From Deltaproteobacteria bacterium (GTDB lineage: Bacteria; Myxococcota_A; UBA9160; UBA4427): a stretch of 64,000 nt of DNA. A model generated the notes under the pieces. That model was given only the letters and a program-made list of their open reading frames with translations. It was not told the DNA's origin and made no database searches. The position numbers and the translations under genes were made by a program. This document shows positions 35,047-44,425 of this stretch, piece by piece; positions within the stretch are counted from its first letter, which is position 1; each line of letters opens with the position of its first letter. The DNA lies in the NCBI GenBank assembly GCA_029261855.1, contig JAJDAN010000004.1, forward strand, positions 61,720 through 125,719, read 5' to 3'.

Positions 35047-35734
35047 CGGGCTTCTTCTCGTCGCTCTCGACCCGACCGTCGACGATCCGGATGATGCGCC
35101 TGGCGCGCTCCATTACCCGCGCGTCGTGGGTCGAGAAGAGGAAGGTGACGCCGCGCCGCTGGTTCAGGGCTTCCATCAAGGCGAGCAGACTCTCGGCAGT
35201 CTCGGAATCGACGTTGGCCGTCGGCTCGTCGGCCAACACGATGGCAGGGTCGGAGGCGATCGCACGTGCGATGGCGACGCGCTGCTGCTGGCCACCCGAG
35301 AGCTCTTCCGGCCGCCGCTGCTCGAGGCCGGCGAGGCCAACGTCCGCCAGCAACTTCACGACCCGCTCTCGGCGCTCGGCCGGGTCGACTCCCTGCAGCG
35401 CCAGCACCATCTCCGCGTTCTCGTAGGCGGTGAGCACCGGCATCAGGTTGTAGGCCTGGAACACGAAGCCGATGCGGTCCCGCCGCAGCTGCGACAACGC
35501 GCGCGCACCCATCTCCGCGAGGTTTCGTCCCTCCACCTTCACGACGCCCCCGGTTGGACGGTCGAGTGCGCCGATCAGGTTGAGGGCCGTCGACTTGCCC
35601 GAGCCCGAAGGCCCGACGATGGCGGTGAACTCGCCCGCCTCGACCGTGAAGGTCAGCCCGCGCAGGGCCATCACCTCGACGCTGCCCTGCACGTAGCGCT
35701 TCGTGACGTCCGTGAGTTCGACGATGGCGGTCAT
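35006..35734 (-). CDS. ABC transporter ATP-binding protein (LolD/MacB type)
   Basis: 242 residues. Walker A GPSGSGKSTALN near residue 40, Q-loop FVFQAYNLMPVLTAYENAEM, signature ELSGGQQQRVAIARA, Walker B AIVLADEPTANVD and H-loop FLFSTHDARVM. It energises the two FtsX-type permeases encoded directly upstream; such transporters drive lipoprotein release or periplasmic mechanotransmission rather than import. Its ATG overlaps the TGA of the first permease (TGATG). The tail after VDGRVESDEKK reads PAHPQQPGTGVPAG and is encoded by the intergenic repeat, ending at a CTAG-derived TAG. Confidence 0.93.
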   Translation of the reverse strand: MTAIVELTDVTKRYVQGSVEVMALRGLTFTVEAGEFTAIVGPSGSGKSTALNLIGALDRPTGGVVKVEGRNLAEMGARALSQLRRDRIGFVFQAYNLMPVLTAYENAEMVLALQGVDPAERRERVVKLLADVGLAGLEQRRPEELSGGQQQRVAIARAIASDPAIVLADEPTANVDSETAESLLALMEALNQRRGVTFLFSTHDARVMERARRIIRIVDGRVESDEKKPAHPQQPGTGVPAG

Positions 35735-36984
35735 CAGACGATCCGAATGGATTCGACGGGCGCGACCCGCCCCGCGCTCCAGGCCGGATAGAGGCCCGCG
35801 GCGAGGGTGGCGAGCAGCGCAGCCGTCACGATGGCGAGCAGATGGTCGGCGTAGATCCCCACGTGCAGGATGGGTGTCATCGCGATGCCCGCGACCTCGC
35901 TTCCCGCGACGTCCACGTTCGCCGCGGCAGCAAGATCGACGCCCACCTCCGCCAGGTACCAGTAGGGGCCGGCCGTCGCGAGCGCACCCAGCGCGAGACC
36001 GACCAACGCCAGCCACAGGCTCTCCCACATCACCAGACGGAAGAGATGCCCGGGGGAGAAGCCGATGGCGATCATGATCCCGAACTCGCGCATGCGTTCC
36101 ATGACGCTGACGAAGAGCGTGTTGAAGATGCCGGCCGCCACCAACATCATGATGATCAGCTCCATGACCCGGGCGGACGCAACCTTCATGGCGATGAAGC
36201 CGGACAGCTCGGGCTGGACGACGAACCACGGGAGCGCCACCGCCCCGGGACCGACCGCGGACGACAGTCGCTTCGCCGTTGCCTCCGCGGCGCGCTGGTC
36301 CCGCAGGAAGAGCGCGACCTGCAGGACTTCGCCATCGCCGTAGCCGAGCAGTTGGCGGACGCGGTCGAGGGGCAGCAGGCACAGCCCGGCGTCGACGCTC
36401 GGCGCGCCCGTGCGCACCAGGCCGATCACGCGCGCGGCCTCCTGCACGATTTCGCCCCGTTTGTCGGTGAGCGTATAGACGACCTTCTTGCCCAGGCCCA
36501 CGCCGAGCTTTTCCGCGAGCCCTGCGCCGAGCACGATGCCTCGGTCCGCGGCGGACGCGAACAGCTGGCCTTCGGCGACGGCGTCGAGCACCGACAGGGT
36601 GGACGCGTCCTCGGCCTGCGGGTCGAATGCGATGAAGCCAGCGCCCTGGCTCTGGTCGGCGCTCGACACCATGACGTTGCCCGTGATGCGCAGCGTGGCG
36701 CGTTCGACCTGCGGGTCGCCGAGGGCGGTTTCGCGCAGGTGCGACGCGTTCTGGATCGTGCGCCCGACGGTGGGCAGCTCGAGATACTCGGGGTGCTGGA
36801 GACTGACGTGCCCCCCGCCGAGGCGCGCAGCCAGATCGATCATGCCGCTGAAGTTCGAGTCGCCCATCCCGGTGAAGAGGATCGCGAGCATGGTGCCGAA
36901 CGCGATCGACGACAGGGTCACGATCGTACGCCGGCGGTTGCGCCACAGGTTGCGCCAGGCCATGGACGGCAGTTGGGTCGCCAC
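35734..36984 (-). CDS. FtsX-like/MacB-type ABC transporter permease (first of two)
   Basis: 416 residues. One N-terminal span (RRTIVTLSSIAFGTMLAILF) is followed by a large periplasmic domain and three C-terminal spans (around LIIMMLVAAGIFNTLFVSVM, LWLALVGLALGALATAGPYW and LLAIVTAALLATLAAGLYPA), the type VII topology. The cytoplasmic loop RMREFGIMIAIGFSPGHLFR is the FtsX coupling motif. It pairs with the permease at 36988-38202 to form a heterodimer, as LolC/LolE do. Three base pairs separate them. Confidence 0.9.
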   Translation of the reverse strand: MATQLPSMAWRNLWRNRRRTIVTLSSIAFGTMLAILFTGMGDSNFSGMIDLAARLGGGHVSLQHPEYLELPTVGRTIQNASHLRETALGDPQVERATLRITGNVMVSSADQSQGAGFIAFDPQAEDASTLSVLDAVAEGQLFASAADRGIVLGAGLAEKLGVGLGKKVVYTLTDKRGEIVQEAARVIGLVRTGAPSVDAGLCLLPLDRVRQLLGYGDGEVLQVALFLRDQRAAEATAKRLSSAVGPGAVALPWFVVQPELSGFIAMKVASARVMELIIMMLVAAGIFNTLFVSVMERMREFGIMIAIGFSPGHLFRLVMWESLWLALVGLALGALATAGPYWYLAEVGVDLAAAANVDVAGSEVAGIAMTPILHVGIYADHLLAIVTAALLATLAAGLYPAWSAGRVAPVESIRIV

Positions 36985-36987
36985 GGC

Positions 36988-38202
36988 TCAATGATGCCTC
37001 ATCGCTTCGACGGGCTGAACCGCCGCCGCCTTGCAGGCCGGGTAGAGCACCGCGATGCCGACGATCACGACGAGGACCGTCACCGGCTTGGTGAAGACTC
37101 CCGTGCTCACCGCCGCCCGCCAGATGGGTTCCATCGCAATCCCCAGCACTGAGGTACCGGCGAGTGCGCCCAGATCGATCCCGCTCGTCGACAGATAGGC
37201 GAGAGCCGGGAGCGACAGCGAGAGCCCCGCCGCAACGGCAATCCCCACCTGGATGCCACACTCGAGCAGAATCAGGCGCAACACCTCGAAGGGCCCGACG
37301 CCCAACGCCTTCATGACGCCCAGCTCGCGGATGCGTTCGAACACCGCCATCAACATGGCGTTGAGAATCAACATGCCGATGGCGACGTACATCACGACGA
37401 ACATGGCGAGCATGATGCCCTGGGTCGACTCGAGCAGGCTCGCGACGGTGGGCATCAGCTGCTTCCAGGTCTGCACGTCGAGATCGGGGGCCACGCCGCG
37501 CACTTCTCCCGCGGCCAGGTCGAGGGCAAGGTCTGCGGGACGGCGCACGATGATCTGGTGCACGCCCTCGGGTACGGAAACCAGCTCGCGCAGGGCCGAC
37601 TCGTTCAGGAAGACGCCACCCCGGTCCGTGGCGTCGGCGATCCCGCGCAGCACGCCTCGCACGTTGTACAGGTCGTAGGCCATGGCACCGTCGATCCCCT
37701 GGGTCAGCACCACCAGCTCGTCACCGACGTCGACCGCGAGCATCTTGGCCAGGCGGCGGCCGATCACGACGCCCTTCGGGTCGGCGGGGTCGAGCCACTC
37801 GCCGCGCGCCACCTCGTCCTGGACCTTCGTGATCGTCGCGTCGCGCTCCACGTCGACGCCGCGGAACGAGACCCCGGCCGAAGCCTCACCCGCGGCGACG
37901 AGGCCGAAAGCGAGGACGCGACCGGAAGCCGAGAAACCCTGGCTGACGAGGGGCTCGAGCAGCGCGTCCGGGTCTTCGATGGTGGTCCAGAGCGTCGGGT
38001 TTTCGCGGAACTTCTCGGGAAAGATCTGCAGGTCCCCGACCTCGAGATCGAGGATCCCGCGCTCCATGCCCTGCACGTAGCCGTCCATCAGGGCCGCGTA
38101 GAGGATCATGACCCACAGCCCGAAGGCCATCGCCGAGATGGTGACCACGCTGCGACGACGGTTCCGCCACACATTGCGCCAGGCCATGCGTGCCAGGTCC
38201 AC
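36988..38202 (-). CDS. FtsX-like/MacB-type ABC transporter permease (second of two)
   Basis: 404 residues with the same type VII layout: NRRRSVVTISAMAFGLWVMI at the N-terminus, periplasmic domain at about 50-265, then MLAMFVVMYVAIGMLILNAM and two further C-terminal spans ending AVSTGVFTKPVTVLVVIVGI. The motif RIRELGVMKALGVGPFEVLR marks the ATPase coupling loop. It shares the N-terminal MAWRN(L/V)WRNRRR with the other permease, indicating duplication. It follows the transglutaminase gene by 9 bp, in the same operon. Confidence 0.9.
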   Translation of the reverse strand: MDLARMAWRNVWRNRRRSVVTISAMAFGLWVMILYAALMDGYVQGMERGILDLEVGDLQIFPEKFRENPTLWTTIEDPDALLEPLVSQGFSASGRVLAFGLVAAGEASAGVSFRGVDVERDATITKVQDEVARGEWLDPADPKGVVIGRRLAKMLAVDVGDELVVLTQGIDGAMAYDLYNVRGVLRGIADATDRGGVFLNESALRELVSVPEGVHQIIVRRPADLALDLAAGEVRGVAPDLDVQTWKQLMPTVASLLESTQGIMLAMFVVMYVAIGMLILNAMLMAVFERIRELGVMKALGVGPFEVLRLILLECGIQVGIAVAAGLSLSLPALAYLSTSGIDLGALAGTSVLGIAMEPIWRAAVSTGVFTKPVTVLVVIVGIAVLYPACKAAAVQPVEAMRHH

Positions 38203-38211
38203 TCCGGGACT

Positions 38212-39258
38212 CTACCGCGCTTCCGCGACGACCTCCGCGACACTCTCCGAAGAGGGGGCGCGATCGCGGTAGGAGAAGGACTTGTCGATTTCCCCGGACC
38301 ACGGCGTCCCCGCGACTTCGACGTAGGGATAGACGAAGTAGTTGAGGGGGACGCCTTGATGCGCGGCGCCCAACCGCAGGTCGCGGCCCGTGGTCAGGTG
38401 GATGCGGTCCGCGGGACGCGTCCCGTAGAAGTGCTCACGCCTTTCGGGATGCTTGAACGCCTCACTGGCGTCGATCGGGAACCATCCCACCTCCGGCAGG
38501 TAGAACTCGACCCAGCAGTGGTAGCCGCCGATCTCACCTTCGGCCCGGTCCTCGGGCACCGGGAAGCCGATCTCGAAGCGAGCCGGGATGCCTTCGCTGC
38601 GCGCCAGCGAGATGAACAGCGCGTGGAAGTCGGTGCAGTTGCCATAGCGCTCGCTGCACGCCCAGAAGGTGTCGCCGTTCCCCCAGCCGCTGCCGACCTT
38701 CTTGTACTCGACGTTGTCGACGACCCAATCGTAGATCGCGCGGGAGATCGCGGCCGGATCGTCGCCGCCCGCGCGCTGCCTCACCTCCCCCCGGATCGGC
38801 GCGAGCACCGGGTGGTCGACGACCACCCGGGCGTTCGGCCCGAGGAAGGCGGACATCGAGGTGCGTTCGGCGGCGGACAATGCCCGGCTCGAAGCTGGCG
38901 GGACCTGGCGCGACACGTTGCGTGCGACGGTCGTGTCGACCCGAACGGCGATCGGCTCGCCGTCGGACACGGGGACGCTTCCGTGCCAGTAGCGATTCCC
39001 GTAGGCGTCCTCGGTCTCGACGGCACCGGGGATCGATGCCGTGATCTGCTCGGCGACGATGGTCTGCTGGTCGCTCGAACGCGCCAGCGGGACGAAGACC
39101 TCGACGGGCCCCTCCCCCTTCGGCACCGGACCGACGACCACTTCGTACTGGAACGTGAACTCACGCGCCGGCGACGGCGCGTCGGCCGAAGCGGGACGGC
39201 CGGAAAGCGAGGGAAGTGCCAGGGACAGAGTCAGCAAGGCCAGCAGGAATCGGATCAA
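38212..39258 (-). CDS. Exported transglutaminase-like protein
   Basis: 348 residues from TTG at 39258, whose TTGA overlaps the TGA of the upstream MFS gene. A signal peptide (RFLLALLTLSLALPSLSGRP) precedes a beta-rich domain (to about 150) and a transglutaminase-core domain with the full triad: Cys in YGNCTDFHALFISLARSEG, His in GGYHCWVEFYL and Asp in WFPIDASEA. Such periplasmic proteins act as proteases, amidases or crosslinking enzymes. Co-translation with the two FtsX permeases and ATPase suggests a shared role at the envelope. The unusual start is supported only by coupling and the signal peptide. Confidence 0.85.
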   Translation of the reverse strand: MIRFLLALLTLSLALPSLSGRPASADAPSPAREFTFQYEVVVGPVPKGEGPVEVFVPLARSSDQQTIVAEQITASIPGAVETEDAYGNRYWHGSVPVSDGEPIAVRVDTTVARNVSRQVPPASSRALSAAERTSMSAFLGPNARVVVDHPVLAPIRGEVRQRAGGDDPAAISRAIYDWVVDNVEYKKVGSGWGNGDTFWACSERYGNCTDFHALFISLARSEGIPARFEIGFPVPEDRAEGEIGGYHCWVEFYLPEVGWFPIDASEAFKHPERREHFYGTRPADRIHLTTGRDLRLGAAHQGVPLNYFVYPYVEVAGTPWSGEIDKSFSYRDRAPSSESVAEVVAEAR

Positions 39259-40430
39259 GCTTCGGCTCTCTCGGGCGCCGCACCGACTCTCGCCGGGAAG
39301 CCGGTCGAGAGGGCGAGCATCGCGCCGAGCAGGAGGGCCGCCAACCAGAAGGGCGCGCCCATATCGAGGTCGAACAAGAAGCCCGCGGGCACCGGACCGA
39401 GCGCCCGGGCCAGGGACGAGCGGGACGTGAAGGTTCCCATCACCGCGCCGCGGGTAGACGGCGTCGCAAACGAGGACACCATGCTCATCATCGACGGTTG
39501 GCAGATGCCGCGGCCGACCGCCGAGACCACGAGCGGCAGCAGCAACAGCCCGACCGTCGGCGCAAAGGGGATCGCGACGAACGCGATCGCCATGAGCACC
39601 GCGCCGGCGTGAAGCAGGCGGCGTTCCCCGAAGCGCGCGGCCAGGGCGCGGATCCCGCCCCCCTGGACGCCGCCCATCACGATCGCCATGCCCACGAGGA
39701 TGAAGGCCACCGCACGCAGGTCGTAGTCGAACTTCGCCATCATCAGGAAGGCGAAGACCGTCTCGAGCTGGGTGACGGCCAGGGAGAAGAAGAGGTTCAC
39801 CCAGCAGATCCGGCGCACACGCGGATCTTCGACGGGTACCGGATCGTCGACGGCGCTCGTTGCCCTGTGCGCTTCCGGCTCGCGCAGCACGAGGACGGCC
39901 CACACGAAGTTGGCGCCCGCTATGCCCGCGGCGGCGAGCAGCGGGACCTGATAGCCGTACGGTCCGAGCAAGCCGCCGATCAACGGGCCCAGGGTGAACC
40001 CGACGGCGAAGCAGGCACCGAGGATCCCCATGAAGCGGGTGCGCTCGGACTCCTCGGTCGCGTCACCGATATAGGCACTCGCCACGCTGATGTTCGCCGC
40101 GAAGGCGCCGCCCAGGATCCGCGCCACGAACAACCACTGCAGGGAAGGCGCGAGCCCGGCCAACAGCAGTGCACCACCGGCCCCCGCGATGGTCATCAGC
40201 ATGACGGGCCGACGACCGATGCGGTCGGACAGCCGTCCCCAGATCGGCGCGAACACGAACTGCATCGCCGCATAGGAGGCGACGAGCAAACCGAGCTCGC
40301 CAGCAGTCGCATCGAATGCGTCCACCAGGAACGGCAGCACGGGCACCACGATCCCGAAACCGATGAGATCGACGACCACGATGCTGAAGAGAACGACGAG
40401 CGAGCGTCGGCTTTGCGCGGGACTTTGCAT
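39255..40430 (-). CDS. MFS transporter, tetracycline-efflux-like (DHA1)
   Basis: 391 residues, twelve spans. Family signatures include SIVVVDLIGFGIVVPVLPFL at the start, the loop 2-3 motif GRLSDRIGRRPVMLMTI, and the antiporter motif near GACFAVGFTLGPLIGGLLGP. It would expel a small molecule in exchange for protons. It is the first gene of the run MFS - transglutaminase - FtsX - FtsX - ATPase, all on the minus strand and coupled, so a single envelope or detoxification function is possible though unusual in makeup. Confidence 0.9.
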   Translation of the reverse strand: MQSPAQSRRSLVVLFSIVVVDLIGFGIVVPVLPFLVDAFDATAGELGLLVASYAAMQFVFAPIWGRLSDRIGRRPVMLMTIAGAGGALLLAGLAPSLQWLFVARILGGAFAANISVASAYIGDATEESERTRFMGILGACFAVGFTLGPLIGGLLGPYGYQVPLLAAAGIAGANFVWAVLVLREPEAHRATSAVDDPVPVEDPRVRRICWVNLFFSLAVTQLETVFAFLMMAKFDYDLRAVAFILVGMAIVMGGVQGGGIRALAARFGERRLLHAGAVLMAIAFVAIPFAPTVGLLLLPLVVSAVGRGICQPSMMSMVSSFATPSTRGAVMGTFTSRSSLARALGPVPAGFLFDLDMGAPFWLAALLLGAMLALSTGFPARVGAAPERAEA

Positions 40431-40654
40431 TGGAGCTTTGTGTCAGTCCCGTTTGCCCGGCGCGCGCGCGCGAGTCTCGCTGAGGTGATCCCGCCCCAGG
40501 ATGCCCCATCCGCGCTCACTGGCAAGCGAACGCCGCAGCCCCGGAGAGCCGCAACTGTACCCCCAACGGGCCTGGAAACGATGCTGGACTCACTCGCCAG
40601 GTTGTGATTGGATGGTCCGGCGCCCGATCCGGGGCGCTTGGGAGTCTTCTTTCG

Positions 40655-41257
40655 ATGCGATTCTGCTGTGCCCTGTTGACCCTCGCACTCGCCTCCGGCC
40701 TCGTCGCGGCACCGGTTCTCGCCCAGGACGACGAGGACGACGACGACTACCAGGAAGAGGAGTACGGCGAGCCCGAGCAGACGAAGATCCAAGGCCTCGC
40801 GTCGCTCTCCTACGCGCACTCCTTCCAGGACACCAGTCTCCCGGGCGGCGGCTCCTTCGACGACGGAAACGGCGCCGAGGTGATGGCCGGCTTCAGCATG
40901 GGCGAGTATCTCGCCTTCCTCCTCAGCATGGACGTCCAGGCCGGCAGCAACTACCAGACCTACTACACCCCGTTGAACGTGCGGATGTACTCCCCTTCTC
41001 TGCTCGACGACCGGCTCCGGCTGTACGGCCAGGCGGGCATCGGGCTGTTCTTCAGCGAGCTGAAAGGGAAGTTCGACAACGCCCAGAGCAGCAACGAGCG
41101 CGGATCGGCGGTGCGTGTGGGCGGCGGCGTCGAGATCGGCATCACCGAGGACCTGTCTGCACTCGTCTACGGCAACTACCTGTGGGGACTCGGGTCGACC
41201 GACGACTACAAGTACGGAACTGTCGGCTTGGGACTGCAGTACAGCTGGGACCTCTAG
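40655..41257 (+). CDS. Outer-membrane beta-barrel protein, OmpA-like/OMP_b-brl
   Basis: 200 residues. A signal peptide (MRFCCALLTLALASGLVAAP, then VLAQ) is followed by a very acidic stretch (DDEDDDDYQEEEYGEPEQ) and alternating amphipathic strands: GLASLSYAHSFQD, AEVMAGFSMGEYLAFLLSMD, LYGQAGIGLFFSELKGK, GSAVRVGGGVEIGITEDLSA and a final strand GTVGLGLQYSWDL. An eight-strand barrel fits the size. The C-terminal residue is Leu rather than the usual Phe/Trp. No catalytic motif. It stands alone, about 220 bp from the divergent MFS gene. Confidence 0.8.
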   Translation: MRFCCALLTLALASGLVAAPVLAQDDEDDDDYQEEEYGEPEQTKIQGLASLSYAHSFQDTSLPGGGSFDDGNGAEVMAGFSMGEYLAFLLSMDVQAGSNYQTYYTPLNVRMYSPSLLDDRLRLYGQAGIGLFFSELKGKFDNAQSSNERGSAVRVGGGVEIGITEDLSALVYGNYLWGLGSTDDYKYGTVGLGLQYSWDL

Positions 41258-41326
41258 CCGGGTTTCGCGCGACGCATTTCATCTGACCCATTTCGGTCGG
41301 CTGGGGGATGGGCCAACGTCACTGCG

Positions 41327-43171
41327 GTGACCTCCCCCCTCACAGCGGGCCCCGCAGCGGCCCCCGCCGGCGCCCACCCCAAGCTGCCCCTGCGCATCAA
41401 GCTCGCGTACGGCGCGCCGAGCTTCGCGGGCGCGGGCATGGCGATTCCGATCGTCATCCACCTGACGATCTTCTATTCCGACGAGATCCTCGTCCCCCTC
41501 GGCTTCATCGCGCTCGTCAAGGCACTGGCGCGGGCGTTCGACGCGTTGACGGATCCGCTGATGGGCTGGGTGACCGACCGCACCCGCAGCCGCTGGGGAC
41601 GGCGGCGGCCGTGGATGATGATCGGCGCACCGTTCGCGGCGATGGCCTTCGTGATGCTGTTTGCACCACCCGAATCGCTGAACCCGTCGAACGCCGCCGT
41701 CTGGTTCGCGCTCGCCTACATCCTCTACTACCTCTTCCACACCGTCTACGAGATCCCCCACGGCGGGCTCGGCCCCGAGCTCACCCTCGACTACAACGAA
41801 CGCAACGTGCTCTTCGGGTGGCGGGCACCCTTCCTCGTGGCCGGAACCATGGCCGCGTCGACCCTGCCGCCGTTGCTGCAGGGCGCGTTCGGAAGCGTAC
41901 GGGCCGGTTACTTCGCGTTCGCCGTCATCTTCGGGGTGCTGCTGGTGGCCCTGTACTGGAACCTCGTCGCGCAGGTACGCGAGCGCGAGGACTTCGTGCA
42001 GCGCGACCCGAATCCCCTGGTGCCCGGGGTGCGACGCGTCATGCGAAATCGCGCCTTCAGGGTGCTGCTCGCCGTCTACGTAGCGGGGTCGATCACGGGC
42101 GCCATCCCCGGGCTGATGATGCCCTACTTCACGAAGTACGTGCTCCAGCCCGAGAACCCGGACCAGTGGCTCGCCATCTTCCTCTTCGTCTACTTCGGAA
42201 CCGGCTTTCTATGCCTGCCGCTATGGATGCTGCTCGCGAGGCGCCTGGGAAAGAAGAAGGCGTGGCTGATCAGCTTCATCCCGGGCACCACCGGGTCGTT
42301 GATGATCTTCTTCTTCCTCGGCCCTGGCGACTTGATGGCGACGGCGGCGGTGCTGATGTGGGCGGGCTCGGCCTTCTCGGCGGGTATGTTCCTCGGCCCG
42401 TCGATGCAGGCGGACGTCATCGACTACGACGAGCTGTACACCGGGCGGCGCCGCGAAGCCCAGTACAACGGTCTCTGGTCCGTGATGACGAAGTTCACGG
42501 TGATCCCCAGCATGGCGGTACCCCTCGCCATCCTCGCGACCTACGGCTACCAGCCCAACGTCGTGCAGAGCGACACCGTGCAGATGGTCATTCGGGCGAT
42601 CTTCGGCCTCGCGCCCGCGACGACCTCGATCATCGCGTTCGTCATCGCACTGCGCTTCCCCATCGACCAGCGTGTCCACGAACAGATCTGGCAGAGCATC
42701 AGCGCCCACCAGCGGGGCGAGTACGCCGTCGACCCGCTGACCGGCCGCAACCTGCCGCCGCCCCGGGACCGCGGCATCGACGAGGACACGGGCTGGTTCC
42801 TCGATCACTTCTCGACCGGCGAGCTGCGGCGCGTCCTGCGCGGAGGCCCGTCGACCGTGCTGGTGACCGCGAGCCTGTGGGCGGTCGGTTCGCTCGTCGT
42901 GTCTGCGGCGGCCGCGGCGTTCACCTACCGCGAAGCCAACGACCTGACCGTCGAGCCCGGCGTTCTGGCGGTCCTCGCCGTGCTGGTGGGCGGATTCGCG
43001 TTCACCGCCTTTTGCTTCCACCTGTTCCGGGTGCGAGCCGCATGGAAACTGCAGGGCGCCGGGATCGCACGCGAGCTGATCCAGAATCACGTCGCCATGA
43101 CCGAGTTCATCGTCAATCCGGAACAGGATTCACCCGACGGCCGCTGGATCGAGGAGCCCGCCGAGGGCTGA
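41327..43171 (+). CDS. MFS transporter, glycoside-pentoside-hexuronide (GPH) type with extra C-terminal spans
   Basis: 614 residues from GTG at 41327. The core (about 1-450) matches GPH:cation symporters: LAYGAPSFAGAGMAIPIVIH, FDALTDPLMGWVTDRTRSRW and ADVIDYDELYTGRRREAQYN, the last being the signature loop. A hydrophilic linker follows, then two further membrane spans near 525-590 (VLVTASLWAVGSLVVSAAAA and LAVLAVLVGGFAFTAFCFHL), which ordinary GPH carriers lack. It precedes the amidohydrolase by 36 bp and may import that pathway's substrate. Confidence 0.85.
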   Translation: MTSPLTAGPAAAPAGAHPKLPLRIKLAYGAPSFAGAGMAIPIVIHLTIFYSDEILVPLGFIALVKALARAFDALTDPLMGWVTDRTRSRWGRRRPWMMIGAPFAAMAFVMLFAPPESLNPSNAAVWFALAYILYYLFHTVYEIPHGGLGPELTLDYNERNVLFGWRAPFLVAGTMAASTLPPLLQGAFGSVRAGYFAFAVIFGVLLVALYWNLVAQVREREDFVQRDPNPLVPGVRRVMRNRAFRVLLAVYVAGSITGAIPGLMMPYFTKYVLQPENPDQWLAIFLFVYFGTGFLCLPLWMLLARRLGKKKAWLISFIPGTTGSLMIFFFLGPGDLMATAAVLMWAGSAFSAGMFLGPSMQADVIDYDELYTGRRREAQYNGLWSVMTKFTVIPSMAVPLAILATYGYQPNVVQSDTVQMVIRAIFGLAPATTSIIAFVIALRFPIDQRVHEQIWQSISAHQRGEYAVDPLTGRNLPPPRDRGIDEDTGWFLDHFSTGELRRVLRGGPSTVLVTASLWAVGSLVVSAAAAAFTYREANDLTVEPGVLAVLAVLVGGFAFTAFCFHLFRVRAAWKLQGAGIARELIQNHVAMTEFIVNPEQDSPDGRWIEEPAEG

Positions 43172-43207
43172 TAAGCTTCCGAATCCAGCACCGCGAGGAG
43201 GCCTCCC

Positions 43208-44425
43208 ATGGCTCGTGTCGTCAAGCTCGGTATCAAGCGCCCCGCCACTCGTCCGCTGTTGCCGGACCCCGAACCGCGCAAGCAGCACTACACGATCTTC
43301 TCGGTGGACGACCACCTGATGGAGCCGCCCGAAGCCTTCGTCGGCCGCATGCCGAAGAAGTTCGAAGAGCGGGCACCGCGGGTCATCGAGACCGAAGAAG
43401 GCCACGAGGTCTGGTCCATCGACGGCAAGCCGTACTTCCAGGTGGGCTTCATGGCCGTCGCCGGTCGTGAAAAGGAAGACCACCGGGTCGAGCCCGCGCG
43501 CTTCGACGAGGTGCGGCCCGGTTGTTACCGCATCAAGGACCGCCTCAAGGACATGGACATCAACGGCGTGTGGGCGTCGGTGAATTTCCCGTCGGGCGTG
43601 ACGGGCTTCGGCGGCACGCTCTTTTCCGAGCTCGAAGACCGCGAGTTCGGCCTCGCGTGCACCCGCGCCTGGAACGACTGGCTGTTCGAGGAATGGCACG
43701 GCGGCTGCCCCGAACGCATCGTGCCCCTCGGCATCACCTACGTCGCCGACCCAGAGCTCGGGGCCGACGAGATCCGCCGCAACGCCGCGCGTGGCTTCAC
43801 GGCGGTGACCCTGCCCGAGCAGCCCCACAAGCAGGGTCTGCCCGCGGTCTTCGATCCCTACTGGGAACCCATCATCCGCGCTTGCGCCGAGACGGACACG
43901 GTCCTCAACCTGCACGTCGGCTCGTCGGGCTTCGCGTCGATGCCACCGGGCGCGCCGATGCTCGAGCTGGGCTCGACCCTGTTCCAGTCGATGGCCTTCG
44001 ACTCGTGCGCCGAGTGGCTGTGGAGCGCGTGGCCCGCCAGGTACCCGGGCCTCAAGATCGCCATGAGCGAGGGCGGCATCGCCTGGGTGGCGGGCCTGAT
44101 CGACCGTCTCGACAACATCATGGCGCGCTCGGGCTACGGCACCGGCTGGCCCGCGAAGGACGTGACGCCTTCGGAGTGCCTGCGCCGCAACTTCTGGTTC
44201 TGCATGATCGACGATCCGTCGACTGTGGTCACACGCCAGACGATCGGCGTCGAGAACATCCTGGTCGAGTCCGACTACCCTCATGGCGACGGCACCTGGC
44301 CCGACACCCAGGAAGTGCTCGCAAAGCTGCTGCGCGGTGTTCCGGACGACGAGATCCGCATGATGACCCACGAGAACGCCGCCAAGCTGTACCGGCATCC
44401 ACTGCCCGAAAAGTGCCTGCCCTGA
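43208..44425 (+). CDS. Amidohydrolase family protein (amidohydrolase_2 type)
   Basis: 405 residues with GAGGAGG 9-15 bases before the ATG. TIM-barrel metal hydrolase of the same group as 24963-26183: YTIFSVDDHLMEPPEAFVGR (N-terminal metal motif, DDH instead of HxH), DTVLNLHVGSSGFASMPPGA, IAMSEGGIAWVAGLIDR and VENILVESDYPHGDGTWPDT with the metal Asp. Decarboxylases and hydrolases for aromatic acids belong here. The downstream amidase overlaps its end by 13 bp and the GPH carrier precedes it, giving a likely uptake-and-hydrolysis operon. Confidence 0.87.
   Translation: MARVVKLGIKRPATRPLLPDPEPRKQHYTIFSVDDHLMEPPEAFVGRMPKKFEERAPRVIETEEGHEVWSIDGKPYFQVGFMAVAGREKEDHRVEPARFDEVRPGCYRIKDRLKDMDINGVWASVNFPSGVTGFGGTLFSELEDREFGLACTRAWNDWLFEEWHGGCPERIVPLGITYVADPELGADEIRRNAARGFTAVTLPEQPHKQGLPAVFDPYWEPIIRACAETDTVLNLHVGSSGFASMPPGAPMLELGSTLFQSMAFDSCAEWLWSAWPARYPGLKIAMSEGGIAWVAGLIDRLDNIMARSGYGTGWPAKDVTPSECLRRNFWFCMIDDPSTVVTRQTIGVENILVESDYPHGDGTWPDTQEVLAKLLRGVPDDEIRMMTHENAAKLYRHPLPEKCLP

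Noticed and set aside
35006..36984. FtsE/FtsX cell-division pair
   Set aside because: There are two permeases of about 410 residues with large periplasmic domains (LolC/E or MacB-like), not the single 300-residue FtsX, and no division genes nearby.
43522..44412. N-terminal extension of the amidase reading frame through the amidohydrolase gene
   Set aside because: The first 297 codons are out-of-frame amidohydrolase sequence (Arg/His-rich); the amidase fold starts only after 44413.
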